This document shows, in pieces, positions 13,317 through 26,700 of a stretch of DNA of 64,000 nt (its first letter is position 1; the number at the start of each line of letters is the position of its first letter). A program made the translations under genes and the position numbers. The notes under the pieces were generated by a model that saw only the letters and a list, made by a program, of their open reading frames with translations, was not told the DNA's origin and searched no databases. The DNA is from Zychaea mexicana (Eukaryota; Mucoromycota; Mucoromycetes; Mucorales; Lichtheimiaceae), in the NCBI RefSeq assembly GCF_025766255.1, contig NW_026516666.1, positions 558,001 through 622,000 of the forward strand, read 5' to 3'.

Positions 13317-14834
13317 CTATAACCTAGAATATGGTGGTGGTGGTGGTAAATCGATGTCAACATGGTAATATGTTGGTAGATCATCTCCGTTGGCAAAATC
13401 ATTGTTGCTGCTATAGTCAGAGAGCTGCTTGTCGGGCACAAACGATTGTTGTAATAGTGATATTATTAGTTGAGCGGCACACTACAGTAGAGACTAGTCG
13501 TCTTTATAAATAGTGATTTTGCTTACCATGGGAGTAAATGAGGAGGATAAGGATTGGCGTTGCCTACTACCCCGTTGTTGACGTTCACGGTTCTCGTTGC
13601 TGCTGGTTATGGAGCTGTCTCTGTTGTTCGCCGGTATTTGGATCTCGTAAATTCTGGATCCTACTTGCACTCGATTTACTTGTTCGCCAGCCTGACGTTC
13701 CCGTAGTAGCTGAAGCTGACGTTCCCGTAGTAGCTGAAGCTGACGTTCCCGTCTATTGTGTTCTGCTGTGATCATGCGATTTCTTGCTAGTACTTCTGCT
13801 CTTCTGCTCTCCAAGTTATGATTTATGCTGATTCTGCCTCTTTCTCTGTCCTCGTTTATTGTCTGATACTCTTGTTGCTGTTGCTGACGATTCTGTTCAT
13901 GTCGCCGATCAACCATATATATTCTTGCTCCTACTTGTATTCTGACCATCTGTTCCTCGTTCTGTTGCTCCCGTTGCCCTTGTTGCTGAGAATTTTCTGT
14001 GTTTCGCGTAGCGATAAGGACGTTTCTTGTGGCTACTTGTGCTCGCCCGACTGATGTTCCTTGGTGTTGTACTGTAGCTTGAGTGGAAGCTTTCATACTC
14101 GGAAACCAGGATCTAGGATACGCCCAAACGACCAATGCTAACGCAACAGCGCCAGCATACTTGATTAAAATTGCTGAAAGGATCAGCTGAACCGTCACTG
14201 GGGCCAATATGAAAGAGAGGATCGAGTTAATGATGTTGCAGAGCACCAGAGCCACGAAAAAGTTGAAAGACCAGCCGAGCGGACGTATGTATTTGTATCG
14301 ACGAAACACCCATACGAGAAAGACAAGAAAATGAACAAAGATGGCACAGCAAAGTACGATAATGGCGCCATAGAAAAGGCCTTTTAACCACGTAATAATA
14401 CCACCAAGTACGCAAACTACCGCAAAAGGATACGTATAAAACCGGATGTACCGCATACTGTAGTACTTTAAATAAACGTCGTGTGAGCCTTTCTCTGCGT
14501 CGGCATCATCGCTATTTCGCGTTCGTATAGGTCGTAATGGTGAAAGAATATCGAACATGTGGACCCAAATCAGTATGGCAAACACACACCCCAGAAACTG
14601 GTCCACGTTATGCGGCAAAGAATCGTTGTTTTCGCTGAAATATCCTGGAGGTGTAGCAATCGCGTAACAGGACGTGGCTACCAGCAATGATGTAGATAAA
14701 AGGAAAGAGGCGCATATCCCAGGTACGCAATGCTCTCCAGCAAAGAATTTGGATCTGAGCGCGTATAATATGGTGCTGCAAGCAATTACAAGCACTGGGA
14801 TATGGATAGCAAGAGTGACTGCATCTACAGGCAT
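13317..14834 (-). CDS. Seven-pass membrane protein with long Gln-rich tail and PPPPPY (tandem family, copy 3)
   Basis: A 471-aa protein in two exons (13527-14834 and 13317-13424). The start MPVDAV at 14834 was chosen because it aligns with the N-termini of copies 1 and 2; the open frame extends further upstream. Seven hydrophobic segments occupy the first ~260 residues and are more divergent than in copies 1 and 2. A ~150-residue Gln/Arg-rich cytoplasmic insertion follows. It carries a tandem repeat, RERQLQLL twice, encoded by near-identical DNA units at about 13695-13760, and a twice-repeated R(I/V)QVG(A/S)RIY block. The last exon joins after TPM in phase 0 and ends DLPPPPPYSRL, matching the copy 1 tail. 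The role is unknown; binding of a WW-domain protein is inferred from the motif. Confidence 0.78.
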
Positions 14835-15661
14835 TTGAAAGTAAAAGCAAAATAGACGAAAGAAACGGAGAAGCGTGATTTTATACAAATGACTGACTTT
14901 ATATACAATGTAGCACATGCTCAGCATTCAGCGTACAGAAATATATGCTGTAGCTTTTGTGTTACAATGCTTTGTCCTTTTTGTGAAGTGTTTTTCGCAA
15001 GCGCAAGTGCATATAAAATACTTATGCCAATGCTGTTTTTTTTTTGACTACTCGCAACTTTGAAGATCCCCAAGAGTCCTTTTCTATTTATAAACAAGAT
15101 AGATCAAGTGTAACATTTTCTGTGGCTGGTAAACGACGGCCTGTGGCATACTTTGTGTAACGCATGTCTATATAAGGAGTTTTTAACAGAAGACTGCGCA
15201 CTTGCAAACGTCATCTTGGCCCTCTTCGTTCACAGATCTTAGTTTTTCCGGTGCTAACGGATCACAGAACAAAAAAATTGCACTTGGAAGTCCATCGTGC
15301 CATCAATGGTTTTTTCTTCAGCCTCTCGTTCATGTAGCACCAACCCAGTCACCATAAAACATCCTTGATCTAATGCAGGTGATACTTTATAAACAATAGA
15401 GACTTGGTAGCATTTTTTGACTTGACATGTATTATTATATTTTGAGCTAAACTATACTATTAGAAATGCGAAGGGAAGGTTTTTGAGTTGTTTGTTTTGC
15501 TTGGTTAGCTGATTGCTCTGCCGTTGTTGCGTGTATGTGTTGCGTGTATATGTGTAATTGTGTGTACTATGTGCGTGTGCTTGGATGGTTTGACAGGAAT
15601 ATAGGAAGTGTTATAGAGAGAGAGAGAGAAAAGATGAACAGAACAAAATGAAATCTCATGT
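14835..15661. other. Intergenic region, no gene seen
   Basis: Lies between the start of copy 3 and the stop of SIN3, both minus strand. It contains a GT-rich tract (about 15528-15570) and a GA run (about 15617-15630). Confidence 0.5.
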
Positions 15662-18600
15662 TTACTGTGTTAACCGCTTGAGAGCAGCTGCTTCCATTGA
15701 ATTGTATGCTTCATCGGATTCAATATCCCTTGACCAGCCAGTGGATCGTGACTCCAACCAGTGATGCCACTTTTTCGTCCGTTCTTGTTCTATCTTGCTC
15801 TTTGCCGCTACTTGATCGTCACCAGCAGCAGCAGCATCATCATCATTCTTGTCGTCAGCACTGCTAGTGGCAGAAGAAGAGATGGGTGGTCGTATAAAGG
15901 CATCTTCTGAGCCAATGATGTAGTACATGTGGTAGTTTTCTTGAGAGATCTTGTACTGTAAACGAGACCGGACAAATATCTTGCTCAAGTGTCGATCATG
16001 TGGCTTCCAATTGCTAAAGAAAAGAATCGCCATTAGCTGGCTATCTACACACATAGCGTACACAACTACAGAGTTCAGACATACCGTTTTAAAAATGTAG
16101 GATGCATCTTGGACGTATCAATTCCATCCGTACAATTTGCCCAATCCATGTAGCTTGCCACATAGTTCTCGTAATAATCTTGTGATGAAGGTTCAAGCAT
16201 ATCGTCATCTTTATCCAAAAGCTGAATCGACATTTTGTGTGTCTCAGTGTTCTAATAACAAATAAATAAAAGACAACAACAGCAATCAGAATCAGATCCC
16301 CCAGTATTTGAATCATGGTATGTCCATAACGAACGATTAGAGCGCGAAATCATCATTCAAGATGCTGCTTTTTGTTGAACTTACAAAGTTTACTTTGTAC
16401 AGGTTCTCATCAGAACCCACCGTTTCCTCTGCACGTAGTCTGTATACTGACAAGATGCGGGGACAGGTGGAGTCCAAATTCTGGTCACTTCGGAAGAGTT
16501 CCACCAGTTCGACGCACTTTTCATCCAAGGTCAGCGACTGGATCTATTGACAATATATCATCATAAAGGGTTTTCAGTAAGAATGGCCACTTTTGAGGGA
16601 AAAAAGGTTATATGTAATCTTTTACCTGTTTGATAATGGATTGAACCAACTTGTCAATGGTAAACAGGACGTGAGCGTCAGTGACAAAGATGTAACGCGA
16701 CTTTTCCTCAAATGCAGTTTGATCCATTTCACCATCGAAAAAACGATCGATCAAATCGAGCAAAGCGGTGTAATAGCCGTTCGATAGATTGATATCTAAG
16801 GATTGAAAAGAGAAAGATAGGATTGTTAGTCATTGCCTTCAACCCCCTTACCCCTGAAACTTGAGCCCGGATCAATTCACCCGTTTACATATTAATAATC
16901 ATTGGCTCGTTCAGATATCGATATCCTACCTTCAAAACGGCTAGTATACAGACCCAACTCGGTAGCAACCTTGTTGACCTTTTTGCCCTTATCAAGATCG
17001 GCCTTCATCTGTGCATCCAAGGCCTTCATCTTGCGCATGCGCTCATATGTCATCTGGTATAATCGGAAGAAGCTATAGAACGGCGTGTTGCAGAAAAAGC
17101 TGTAGACCGTTCGCTTATGAAGGCCAGGAGCGGTAGCAGCGGCTGCAGCAGCAAACAAACGGTTGCCTTCAGGATGATTGCTGTAATTGTTGTTGTTATT
17201 GTTGCTCTTGGTGGATCGATCGTCGTCTTCAACAGCCTGAGAACCTCCCGTCGTAGCATCACCCGCATTACTTGGTTGATCATCCACATCCATCGGTTGA
17301 GGTGACGATGACAGTCCTTCTCCTGCATTGGCTGTGGCAGCAACAGCGGCACTGCTTTCACGCTCATCAGCTGAGGACTGTTCTTCGGTCTTGATTGGTT
17401 TATCTTCGTACGAACCATCGCGAATGTTATTGTTTGCTGTTGCAGCAGCAGCAGCAGACTCAGGCTCTTCGCCTTCAGTATCATCTTCTGGAGCAGGCGT
17501 AGCTGATAGATCGCGTAGGGCTGATGGCGACTTGTCGAAGCTGCTGTCATTATCATCAGCGGGCGTACTTTTGTTATTTTTGGTCAACACGTCGCGCAAT
17601 AGATCGGCTGACGGATCGGCATCATCGGTCCGATTCCGACCGTTCCGTCGTCGAGTTGTGGTTCCAACAGCAGCAGCAGCAGCTGGAGTTCCGCTCGGTG
17701 ATCGGCTTCTACGGTCCCGTGGTGATCGACTTGAACCATCCGCATCTACATCAGAATCTTCGGTATTGATCGATTGGCCTTCATCATCCTCGTCCGCCGT
17801 CAGGTCTTCTTCATCTTCGGATAAGACAGCAAACCCTTCAGGAACCACGTCATCGACATGGAAAAACAGAGGAATAAAGATGTTGACAAATGTTCGGATT
17901 TTGCTGCGGTCGCTGCTACTGAATCCGTTTTGTTTCTCAATGAAGGAAAAGATGAGTCGCGTGACGTCCTTGAAGACCTGCTTGTCGTCAAATGTGAATC
18001 TGAGTGGGTATAGATCGCGGATGTTTCCCTTTTCGCCCTCCCGCGCCTCGTCGTGTAAATTCTCAATCTCGTTAACAAGGGCCTTGGCTGCTATCGCCTT
18101 GCGGTCATTGCTCTTGAAGGTCATGCCTTGGTAATCCAGAGCGCGGTAGAAGTTTTTGGCATCCATCTCACGCCAAGCCTTGTTCCATTCATGCTATCAA
18201 TAACACATCCAAGGGTCAGCATTCCATTTCTTTGCTTCGTGCCACGTAATAACAGCCTTTTCTCCAGCAAACTATTGTACCTGAGCCTTTCGCCATTCTT
18301 CATCCTTCTGTGACAAACGTTTCAACAAGACCGGCACAACTCGAGCAGGATGCTTGTACAGCAAATCGATCACTTCCTTGCCGCGGTCCTCTTCGTACAC
18401 CTTTTTCACTATGCGCTCGTAGATGGTAACAGATTGACCACCCAATCCAGGACCCAAACGGAACGCTGCTTTCTCTTCAGGAGTCATCATTTCGAGCTTT
18501 TTTGCAATGGGCTCGAGCAGAGCAATTGTGTTCAAGTTGGCATCAATGTTGAGATCATAGTCGTATCTATTATAATACAGAAAGCAAGAGCATTTAGCAA

Positions 18601-21600
18601 CATGGATTACGCTTCACTGTTTCCCTTTATTCACGGCGTTTACATGATCACATACCTCTCTTCCTCACAGCGATGCATGGCTTCTTCATATTGATTCTTT
18701 TTGGAAGCGACGAAACCGCTATCCTCACTGGCCCAGATGGGATGGGAGACATACTCGTCGTTAAGGACCTCCCAGCACAGTTGGTCACGACCAGAGCATG
18801 GTTGGTTTTGCCACTATGTATGTGTGCACGTTGAAAAGTTACAGAAAATTCAATAATCGTGCATATCCAAAAATAAGCCATAGAGGAAGATGGAAAGAGA
18901 AAAAAAAACTTACTTCTTTTGGCACCAAGCGATAACTAGGACTGTTTTCGGTCGCTTTGCAGTGGTTCAAATCAGGTTTGGGAATGATGGCAGCTGGCCG
19001 GTCGATCACTTGGTCCTTCAGATCCACGGCTACCACTGTCTTGAACCAATCAAACAAATCACGGTCGTTGCCCAAAAATCCTTCCACTTGTTTCATCAAC
19101 ACATCGGCATCAATGATCTGTTGCGTGTACAAGTTGAGCGTCTTTAGGAATTCTTCATAGGATGGCTTGTTGCCAATATGTTTTCGGATCTGTTCGAATA
19201 GATCGACTTCTTCGGGCGATATAGTAGGTCGTGCGGGGTCAAAGTATGAAGAGGCAGGATAACCGGCAATCATGTCTTCTTCCATGCCCATCTTTTGTCC
19301 CTTGGTTCGCTTTGGCTGCTTTTTATTTAGAATAAAGGGAAGAGAAAGAGACATTTAGTTATTATCCTTTTCCAGTTCTTTTCATTGTATAAAAAAAAGT
19401 TGTCAAATAATGTACTCACTCCCGTACGCTTTGCCTTTTTACCCGGTGGCAAATAACCCGAAGTTTGAGGCGGTGTGCCATAGAGTCGCTTGGAGCCTGT
19501 AATTTGGGCAAACGTTTAGTATGTTTGTGATACGTAGAGGTGAGATGATAAATGGAATTTACCCATATAAGCAGGCTCGAGTTCGTCCAGAAAGTCAGGC
19601 GCCGGCTGGCCAGTAATCTCCGGCAGAAATTGTTTGAACTCGATTAGGAGATCCGGAGCACCGTTGAATAGATACTGGACATGCTGGTACACCTAATAAA
19701 TACACACAGACTATATCAAACCCGCTATTCCTATCCCTCAGAGACATCACATAACACTCTAGTACTTATAAAAAAGTGTACCTCTTGGATGGGCTTCCGT
19801 TCTTTTTGATATGTCTGCAATATTTCCAAGAATTGTTTATAGGTTTCGGGATCTCCGGCATAGCGGTTCTATGTTTAACCGAATGAGTTAGCATGGTTCT
19901 CGCTCTTGGAAAGCACAGACACAACAATTTCCAGAGAAAGAGCGCACAATACCTTGATTTTGTTCACGTAATTGATCGCATGGTTAAACTCAACCGGGGC
20001 CCTTCGAGTGCCCCCGCTTCCATTCATATGTGAATGCTCCTGCTGTTCATGAGGCGGCGGTGGTGGAGGCGGTCGCCGTGAGCTGCTTGGTGCTGGGATA
20101 TATGAGCCATGCGATGGCGGATGCATTGGATGCGACATCGGTGGCGGCAACGACTGTGGAGGTGGAAGCGAGGATGATGTCGGTGGTGGAGGTGGTGGCG
20201 GAGGATGGTGGGGCATATGACCATAAGGAGTTGTGTAATAAGAACCAGCGGCAGAGGGTGGAGGCGGTTGGGGAGGCACGCCAGCCATGTTGCTCCCATG
20301 GATCATATCCTCTCGCCCACCTCGTTGTGATGATGAAGGAGGCGGCGGCGGCGGTGGTGGTGGTGGTAGACCTCCACCAGGTGGGCCAGCAGCATTGGGC
20401 GGTCCGGGCGGACCTCCTGCTGCACCTGGTCCTGTCATGACAGGCCGTGATGTTCGTTTGTGCGTTATACCAGAAGGAGTGGTGACCTTGATAATGTCTG
20501 GTTCATTAGGATCACTGGAGCATTCGATACGATAACCAGGAGGCAAGAAAGTATTGAAGCCAGAAATCAGATCTGGGTGGCCGTTAAACAGGATTGACAC
20601 GCGTTCAATCACACCAGGTGTGTCGATTCTAAACAATCATGTCAGTCCATTTGTAGGATTTCGGATATATTTTTTCTTTCTTTTCTCTTGTGTATAGCGT
20701 AGGGAAAAGGACGTAGAGGGAAGAGGAAAGGAAGGGTGGGGGGAGAGGATTTCTCATTTTAAATAAGGAAAAGAAAAAAACTTACGCTTGACTTTTAAAG
20801 TCCTTCATGATATCCAAAAACTGGTTGTATACATCCGGATGCGCTGAGAATTGAACCTTGACCTGGTCAAGATACGTGAGCGCATCCCGTACGTTCAATG
20901 GTCGATATCCTGCATTGGCGTTGCTGTTGCTAGTGTTGTTGCTAGAACTGTTATTGCTACCGGTGCTAGTGTTGTTGTTTGCAGTGGATGTCTGCTGCTG
21001 CTGTTGTTGTTGTTGTTGTGATTGTCTAGAAGAAGTAGCAGCAGTAGTGGTTGTAGGAGGTGGTGGTGGTTGTGGCTGCTGCTGTTGTTGTTGTTGAGTC
21101 AAAAGCGAAGGAGGTCCAGGTGGACTTGCTGCTTGTGCTCTTGATGGCAGTGGTATTGAATGAGCAGGAATACCACTCTCTGAGAAAGACGACGACGATG
21201 GCGGTGGGGGGAGGGACGGCGCGCCGCCGCGCGAAGGAATAGGCGGTAATGACGGTTTGGAAGTAGCGGTGCTACTACTACTGCTATTATTGTTGCTGTT
21301 ACTATTACTTCTCGTCGATCCAGGGAATGTGCTTGGTGATGGCAGGCTAGGCATAGATTGCTGCTGTGGGACAATGGCGTACGATGGTCCTGAGGTCATT
21401 GGTGAAGACATGGACGGACTGCTGCTGCTATGGTGCGAAGACGGCAGCGGCGGTGGAGGGTGGTGAGGGTGGTGATACTGCGGCATGTCGCCACCCATGC
21501 CAGGAGGAGGTGGAAGCGGACGAGACGTGGTTGTGCTTGCAAGCGATGACGGTGGTCGTGTTGATCCACTGCTGCTTGTAATTGGAGGCGGTGGAAGTTG

Positions 21601-21804
21601 TTGGACAAATGACGGCGACGAAGCTGGCGGACCAGAATTCGGTGGCCTAGGAAACAGAAACGTAGAAAAAGTAGCGTTAGGCCTTAGAACAAACAATGTC
21701 GCGACTGTGGTGTGTCACAACAATAGGTAAAAAGAGGAGAATGATAAGCAAGAAAAAGCTTTTTACCGTATGTTTGGTAACGGCGGCTGCTTTGGTGAAG
21801 ACAT
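15662..21804 (-). CDS. SIN3: SIN3 transcriptional corepressor scaffold
   Basis: A 1608-aa protein in 14 exons: 21767-21804, 20786-21646, 19953-20628, 19782-19868, 19563-19692, 19420-19496, 19315 down to 18914, 18656-18813, 18281-18566, 16930-18193, 16626-16795, 16385-16543, 16085-16251 and 15662-16013. All phases agree. SIN3 bridges DNA-bound repressors to the Rpd3/HDAC histone deacetylase in the nucleus. Three paired amphipathic helix domains are visible: PAH1 across exons 2-3 (about residues 258-330, with [10 protein letters not shown] and [11 protein letters not shown]), PAH2 (about 510-585, [12 protein letters not shown]) and PAH3 (about 656-720). The HDAC-interaction region follows (about 750-850, SYRLVPKE to LNTIALLEP), then the Sin3 C-terminal region (about 930-1560). 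Low-complexity Pro/Ser/Gln linkers separate PAH1 from PAH2, and an acidic Ser-rich insert lies in exon 10. Confidence 0.95.
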
Positions 21805-22169
21805 GGAGTGAAGGAGGGAGGGGGGGGAGAGAGAAGGTGGGTGAATGAACTTGTACTTTCAGCAACCGCTTCTCCACTCAGTGTGCTGTGGGAGAGGTCC
21901 GGACCGTCATATCGTGACTGCGACACTCTTCTTGCAGCCCTCAAAGCGGGATGTGAATTCAAAGACAAGCTTCTTCAACGGCTTTCGATTTCAGGTACAC
22001 AAAAACGCTTGATTGGTTCGATTTCTTGGCTTGTTGCATAAACCGATAAAAGATCAATTTATAAAATAGGTGTTTTATTTATTTCAAGTTGTTCAGCAGG
22101 AAATCACTTTGAGCAATGAATAACAGTAGCTAAGGTTATAGCCTACAGCGACTTTATGGGACTGAGTAT
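21805..22169. other. SIN3 promoter region / oxidase 3' flank
   Basis: A short spacer between the oxidase stop and the SIN3 ATG, both minus strand. No gene seen, and no TATA box stands out. Confidence 0.5.
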
Positions 22170-23775
22170 CTACAATTTGGCAAGGGTTCGGGTAAACGAA
22201 TACCTTTCTACCGGGGCGACGTAACTCTTGTCAATTTGTTGAACATTGGCACATCCTAAAACAATAAACAGTTTTAGAAGAACACAGAGGCGAAATCATG
22301 AATCCATGACTCGTACTTGGCCGAGTTGACGATAAATGACCAGCATACATACCTGACAAGGTCATTGTTAAGCGGAATTCATAATTTAACATGTCGAGAA
22401 CCTGTTTCACGCCGTTTTCTCCCTACGTATCGTTAGATATCGATGTTAGATCACTTTGGCTACAAGGATAAAACAAAAGGTATCTCATGGAAGAAGATTA
22501 CCTGATACGCCAAACCCCACAATGCTGGACGACCAATAAACACAGCGCGTGCACCAATGGCCAATGCTTTGAAAACATCGGTGCCTGTACGGATGCCTCC
22601 ATCCACATACACTTCAACGCGCGTTCCCTTGCAAGCTGCGACAATTTCCGGCAAAACCTCAATCTAAGCGGACGTGTTATGATAAAAAGCTTTACGGCTG
22701 GCGGGTAGTAATAGCCATGCCCTTATAAATCTGATGGAATACTTACTGTGGCAGGACATGAATCCAGCTGTCGTCCCCCATGATTCGAAACAATGATAGC
22801 ATCCACGTCATTCTCAGCAGCCAGCTTGGCGTCCTCTTCACGGAAAATGCCCTTTACCACAATTGGCAACTTGGTGATCGACTTTATGAACTTGATGTCT
22901 TTCCACGTCATCCCGGGATACATCTCGCCGTGGTAATAGCTATCGGATCCATCATTGTCCTGATCTTCATAAAAGTTGGCTCTTGACAAGTGCTTCGGTA
23001 ATGTGAAGCCGCTTTTCAGAACATGCAATCGTTTTCCCAGTCGAGGTCGATCTAGTGTCACCACCAATGCCTTGAATCCGGCCTTTTCACAATCCTTGAT
23101 TAGCCGTTTGGTCACGTCCTCTTCTTCTTGCACGTAGATCTGGAACCATCGGAGTGCTTCTTTGGGTACACTCGATGCTACTTGATCCTAGACATGACAC
23201 GATGATAAGGCTATGTGGCAGTGGTCGCTAGCTTTTCTTCCTGTGTTTCTTACCATGGTGTAGTTGCTGTTGGTAGATTGACAGAAGCATGTACCGACAG
23301 CTGCACAAGCTAGTTTAAAAGTTACCCAAAAAAAAAAGTTAAAAGTTCTGTCAATAAAGCACGTTGGGGGGGATAGAGGAAGATTATGGACTTACCCCGT
23401 GCTGTAGCCTTTTCCCCGTCATGATGCGCAAGTGCATGGTACGCTGTGGGCGCAACGCAAATGGGCGAAGTGATTTTTTCTCCCAGAATTGTTGTGGCAA
23501 TACTGACTTTTTCAACGTCAACCATCACCTTGGGTCTCAACAGCAGACTGTTGAAAGAAGAAAAGAAGGGTAGTTGAAGGTTGCTGTGGTTAACAAAGGA
23601 TTGTAGTTATGTAGCGGGGTGAGTACTTATGTACACACCTGTTGTAAGCTTCCAGGTTGCGACGCAACGTGATCTCCGAGTCAGCTCCTCCGACGTAAAA
23701 GCCAAAGGCGCCCGGATTCATTGTTTGCCGGGCATATGTTTCGAAATCAGCTATTGAGGCAGGTATGTTATTCAT
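22170..23775 (-). CDS. Peroxisomal-type FMN-dependent 2-hydroxyacid oxidase
   Basis: A 367-aa enzyme in seven exons: 23639-23775, 23396-23547, 23254-23309, 22747-23187, 22502-22663, 22353-22422 and 22170-22255. The length matches glycolate/hydroxyacid oxidases, and there is no cytochrome b5 domain. Members oxidise 2-hydroxyacids such as glycolate or lactate to 2-oxoacids. Visible motifs are the catalytic SNHGGRQLD (His 251 and Arg 254), LPIVVKG with the FMN-stabilising Lys, [15 protein letters not shown] and [10 protein letters not shown]. The protein ends RTLAKL, and AKL is a canonical PTS1 signal, so a peroxisomal location is likely. The Tyr equivalent to Tyr24 of spinach glycolate oxidase appears to be Phe (FGFYVGG), and the substrate-loop Trp108 region also differs, so the substrate may not be glycolate. 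Confidence 0.92.
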
Positions 23776-26700
23776 CGCGTTAAAGGGGGGCGGTGGTGTT
23801 GCCCTCGCTCAGTATGCTTGAAGAAGAGAAGAAGGGGGAAAAAAGGGCACATCAAAAAGCAGTTCTCCCGAGGTGAGATGATCACAAGACACTCTTCAAA
23901 CTGCAAAAAGCTTTGTGTAGCCCGAGAATGATTTTAGTACAAAGTCGGTGAAAACGCCCGCATATTGTTCCTTGTGGGGAAACCTGAAACCTTCTTTTTT
24001 CCACGTCAATAGGATTACCCGCTAAAGTACTATCGATAAATCTATGCATGATTATTATCCTCACTAATCAGTGAGTACAGTATGAATATAAAATATCACA
24101 TGTGTGTCATTCTGCTACATTCTGATACAAACGAAGCTTACATAATCAAGTAAACAGGTAATGGATTCGAAAGCCCTTTGTCGTCGTTTCGGATCTTAAC
24201 CTGAAGTCTCCTATGAGATTTCCCCGCGGATAGGTTGTACAAATCCTTGTATGATGTTGGTCAAACGAGAAAACACAAATGAATCGTCGACATAGTATTA
24301 GTGCATTCTGAAGAGAAAAGAGGCATGGATGAGGTTGCTCCAGATGAAGACTATCGAAAGAAAGCAACATACAGAATTGCTTTTATTCTTTGATAAGTGA
24401 ATGAAGGTGAATCAAGTTCTTACAAGGAGACAAACTGAAAACACGAAAGCGCAAGAAGCTCTTCGTAAAAATGATGCGCTCTGAAGCGCACGCACAGACT
24501 ATGGCGATCAAGGAAAAGATGGCGCTCCTAGCAGGGAGAGAACCTGGCTCATGTTTAGAATCACATAAACTGGCTTGTCTGGACATGGATAGCTGTCGTC
24601 GACATATTCAAGCGTTATAACGTTGCTGTTAAGAAAGGAGAGCCAATTGAAAACTGACTTTTAGTTCTGTGGACAAAAGCTGTGAAAGGTATAAATAGAG
24701 GCACCCTATCCAGCAAAATTCTTTTTTTCCTTTTCTTTGACACGTTGTACTTTTGTAGTACCCCTGTAACTACTCCACACAATGGGGACATTGCAGAGGA
24801 TATTATCATGGGTCCCGCATAGAATCGACACAGATCGCTTGGGTTGGATGGCTTGGAGCAACCTTTTGCAATAACAAGGAACATAAATTTTCATTTGTAT
24901 TGCTCAAATAAAAAAAAAACCGCGTGCAATGTCATGCCTTCTTTTCATCCCTGCAGTGCCTTTTTTCTGGGGAAGATGGAAGAAGTATGTAAGTGCCATA
25001 AAAGTCAACCACTGCCGTCACCGTCTAGAAGGTACTTAGTAGCATATTCGACATCGACTGATGTAGTAACGCGTTTTTGTTCTTGTTGTGTCTGCACGGC
25101 TTCATAAAAAGACCTAGAGTATAGTTTGCCTTGGCAAAATTTCATCGTTGACAGTAATAGAATGTGTGTCCTTACTCTGCGCTAGCAAATTCATGGTAAG
25201 CCTTTATTTGAACCTCGTGCGCCGAACGCGTGAATCGCAAGGTCTTTCTCTTTTTATAGCTGTCTTGGCTGCCTTATATTGACGGATCGCCGATCGTGTC
25301 AAATTCGATTTTGTCTGGCATAACTTTGCAGCTTTTCACCCTGTAATTCTCACGATGCAGATAGAAAACACTACCCATCATGTGTAATAATAGCGTAATG
25401 TGAATCAGAATTTGCTGGTGCCTTTTTAGCTTCCACCAAGCTTCCGAGAAATGATCCACGAATATCAAGTCAGCGAGTCGCCGGCCGCTTATATGCCAAA
25501 GTGCTGTAGAGCGGATCGAGAACCACACTTTCAAGTGAAGATAACCCATGAGGAGCGCAATATACAACAGTGCCGAATTTCCAATTGTTGCTTTATGCCT
25601 GGACTTGTTAGAAGTCTACCGTACTTATTATTGGGATCCGTCCGTATAAGGTGTACTCACACGTAATCAGGTATTGCTAACAATTGTCTTACGAATGATA
25701 GTGAAATACTACTTGTTGCGCTAACAAAGAAACCCCTGATTTATTCCACGTCACCCACCGAGGGTGATTTTCGACTAGGATCTTTCATTTGCTTTTGAAA
25801 TTTCCACGTGTCACGTTAATGGCACTTTCGCTTCTTTTCGCGGCCACATCTGGCAGCCTATACTGCTATAAACAATACCTTTTCATTCGGAAACATACGA
25901 GTCTGATGTATCCCCGCTGTACTGATACAGATATGCATCAGAAAATAATGGCAGAACGCACGGGTACATGTAGAGGTGTGCATTATGCATATGATTTTTA
26001 GTGCATTACTGAGAGCTTTACAGTAGGTAGTACAAGAGGGTAGTAAATCTTGGATTGAGCAGCGCTAACTGTGACATGTTTATTATTGCTGACATTTTAT
26101 ATAGAATACATACTATGTACTGTAGACGTTACTAGTAGGAATAACAGGATAAGCGAATAATGTGCTATAGCATGATGCTGGTGTATACAAATGCAATTAA
26201 TCGAGATACCGACCTTTTTCTTCTATTGACTAGTTTTACTATTCTACTCCGTATTTTACCCTTTTATCAAACTGTTTCGCCTTTGTCAAGCTTTCTAACA
26301 AGCACATTCAAAATAAGATGTATTGTATTAGAGCCTGTAGTAGTAGCATGAATCTATTTTTATCACTCGTTGTCGTCATTGTCGGTTGTAGTAAAAATAC
26401 AACTGGGGATGACGACGATGAGGGTGTGAATTTAATTGTTAGCGAGAAAGTATATTTGTTACATAGCAGCCCCTTGATCGATCGTATTTTCCTCTTTGTT
26501 CTGAACTTTCTCGGACTCTACGACAATAGCTGATTGGGAGGGCGGGGGACAAGAAGCTCACTATGATGTGTTGCTGCAGGGGACATGGGTAGTATGTACA
26601 CTTTTATATTGCTGTGTTACTACTATTAGTACCACTATCACTACTATGTACTATCATTTATGGAAGAAAGGAAACGAGCGGATGCGGTGGTTTCCGAACC

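Noticed and set aside
20030..20440. Long plus-strand frames across 20.0-21.7 kb
   Set aside because: These are antisense shadows of Pro/Gln-rich SIN3 exons; the minus strand carries the conserved PAH domains.
26318..26533. Signal-peptide-like 71-codon frame before PRL
   Set aside because: Hydrophobic start and an acidic patch only; no splice sites and no recognised domain. Probably chance in AT-rich DNA.
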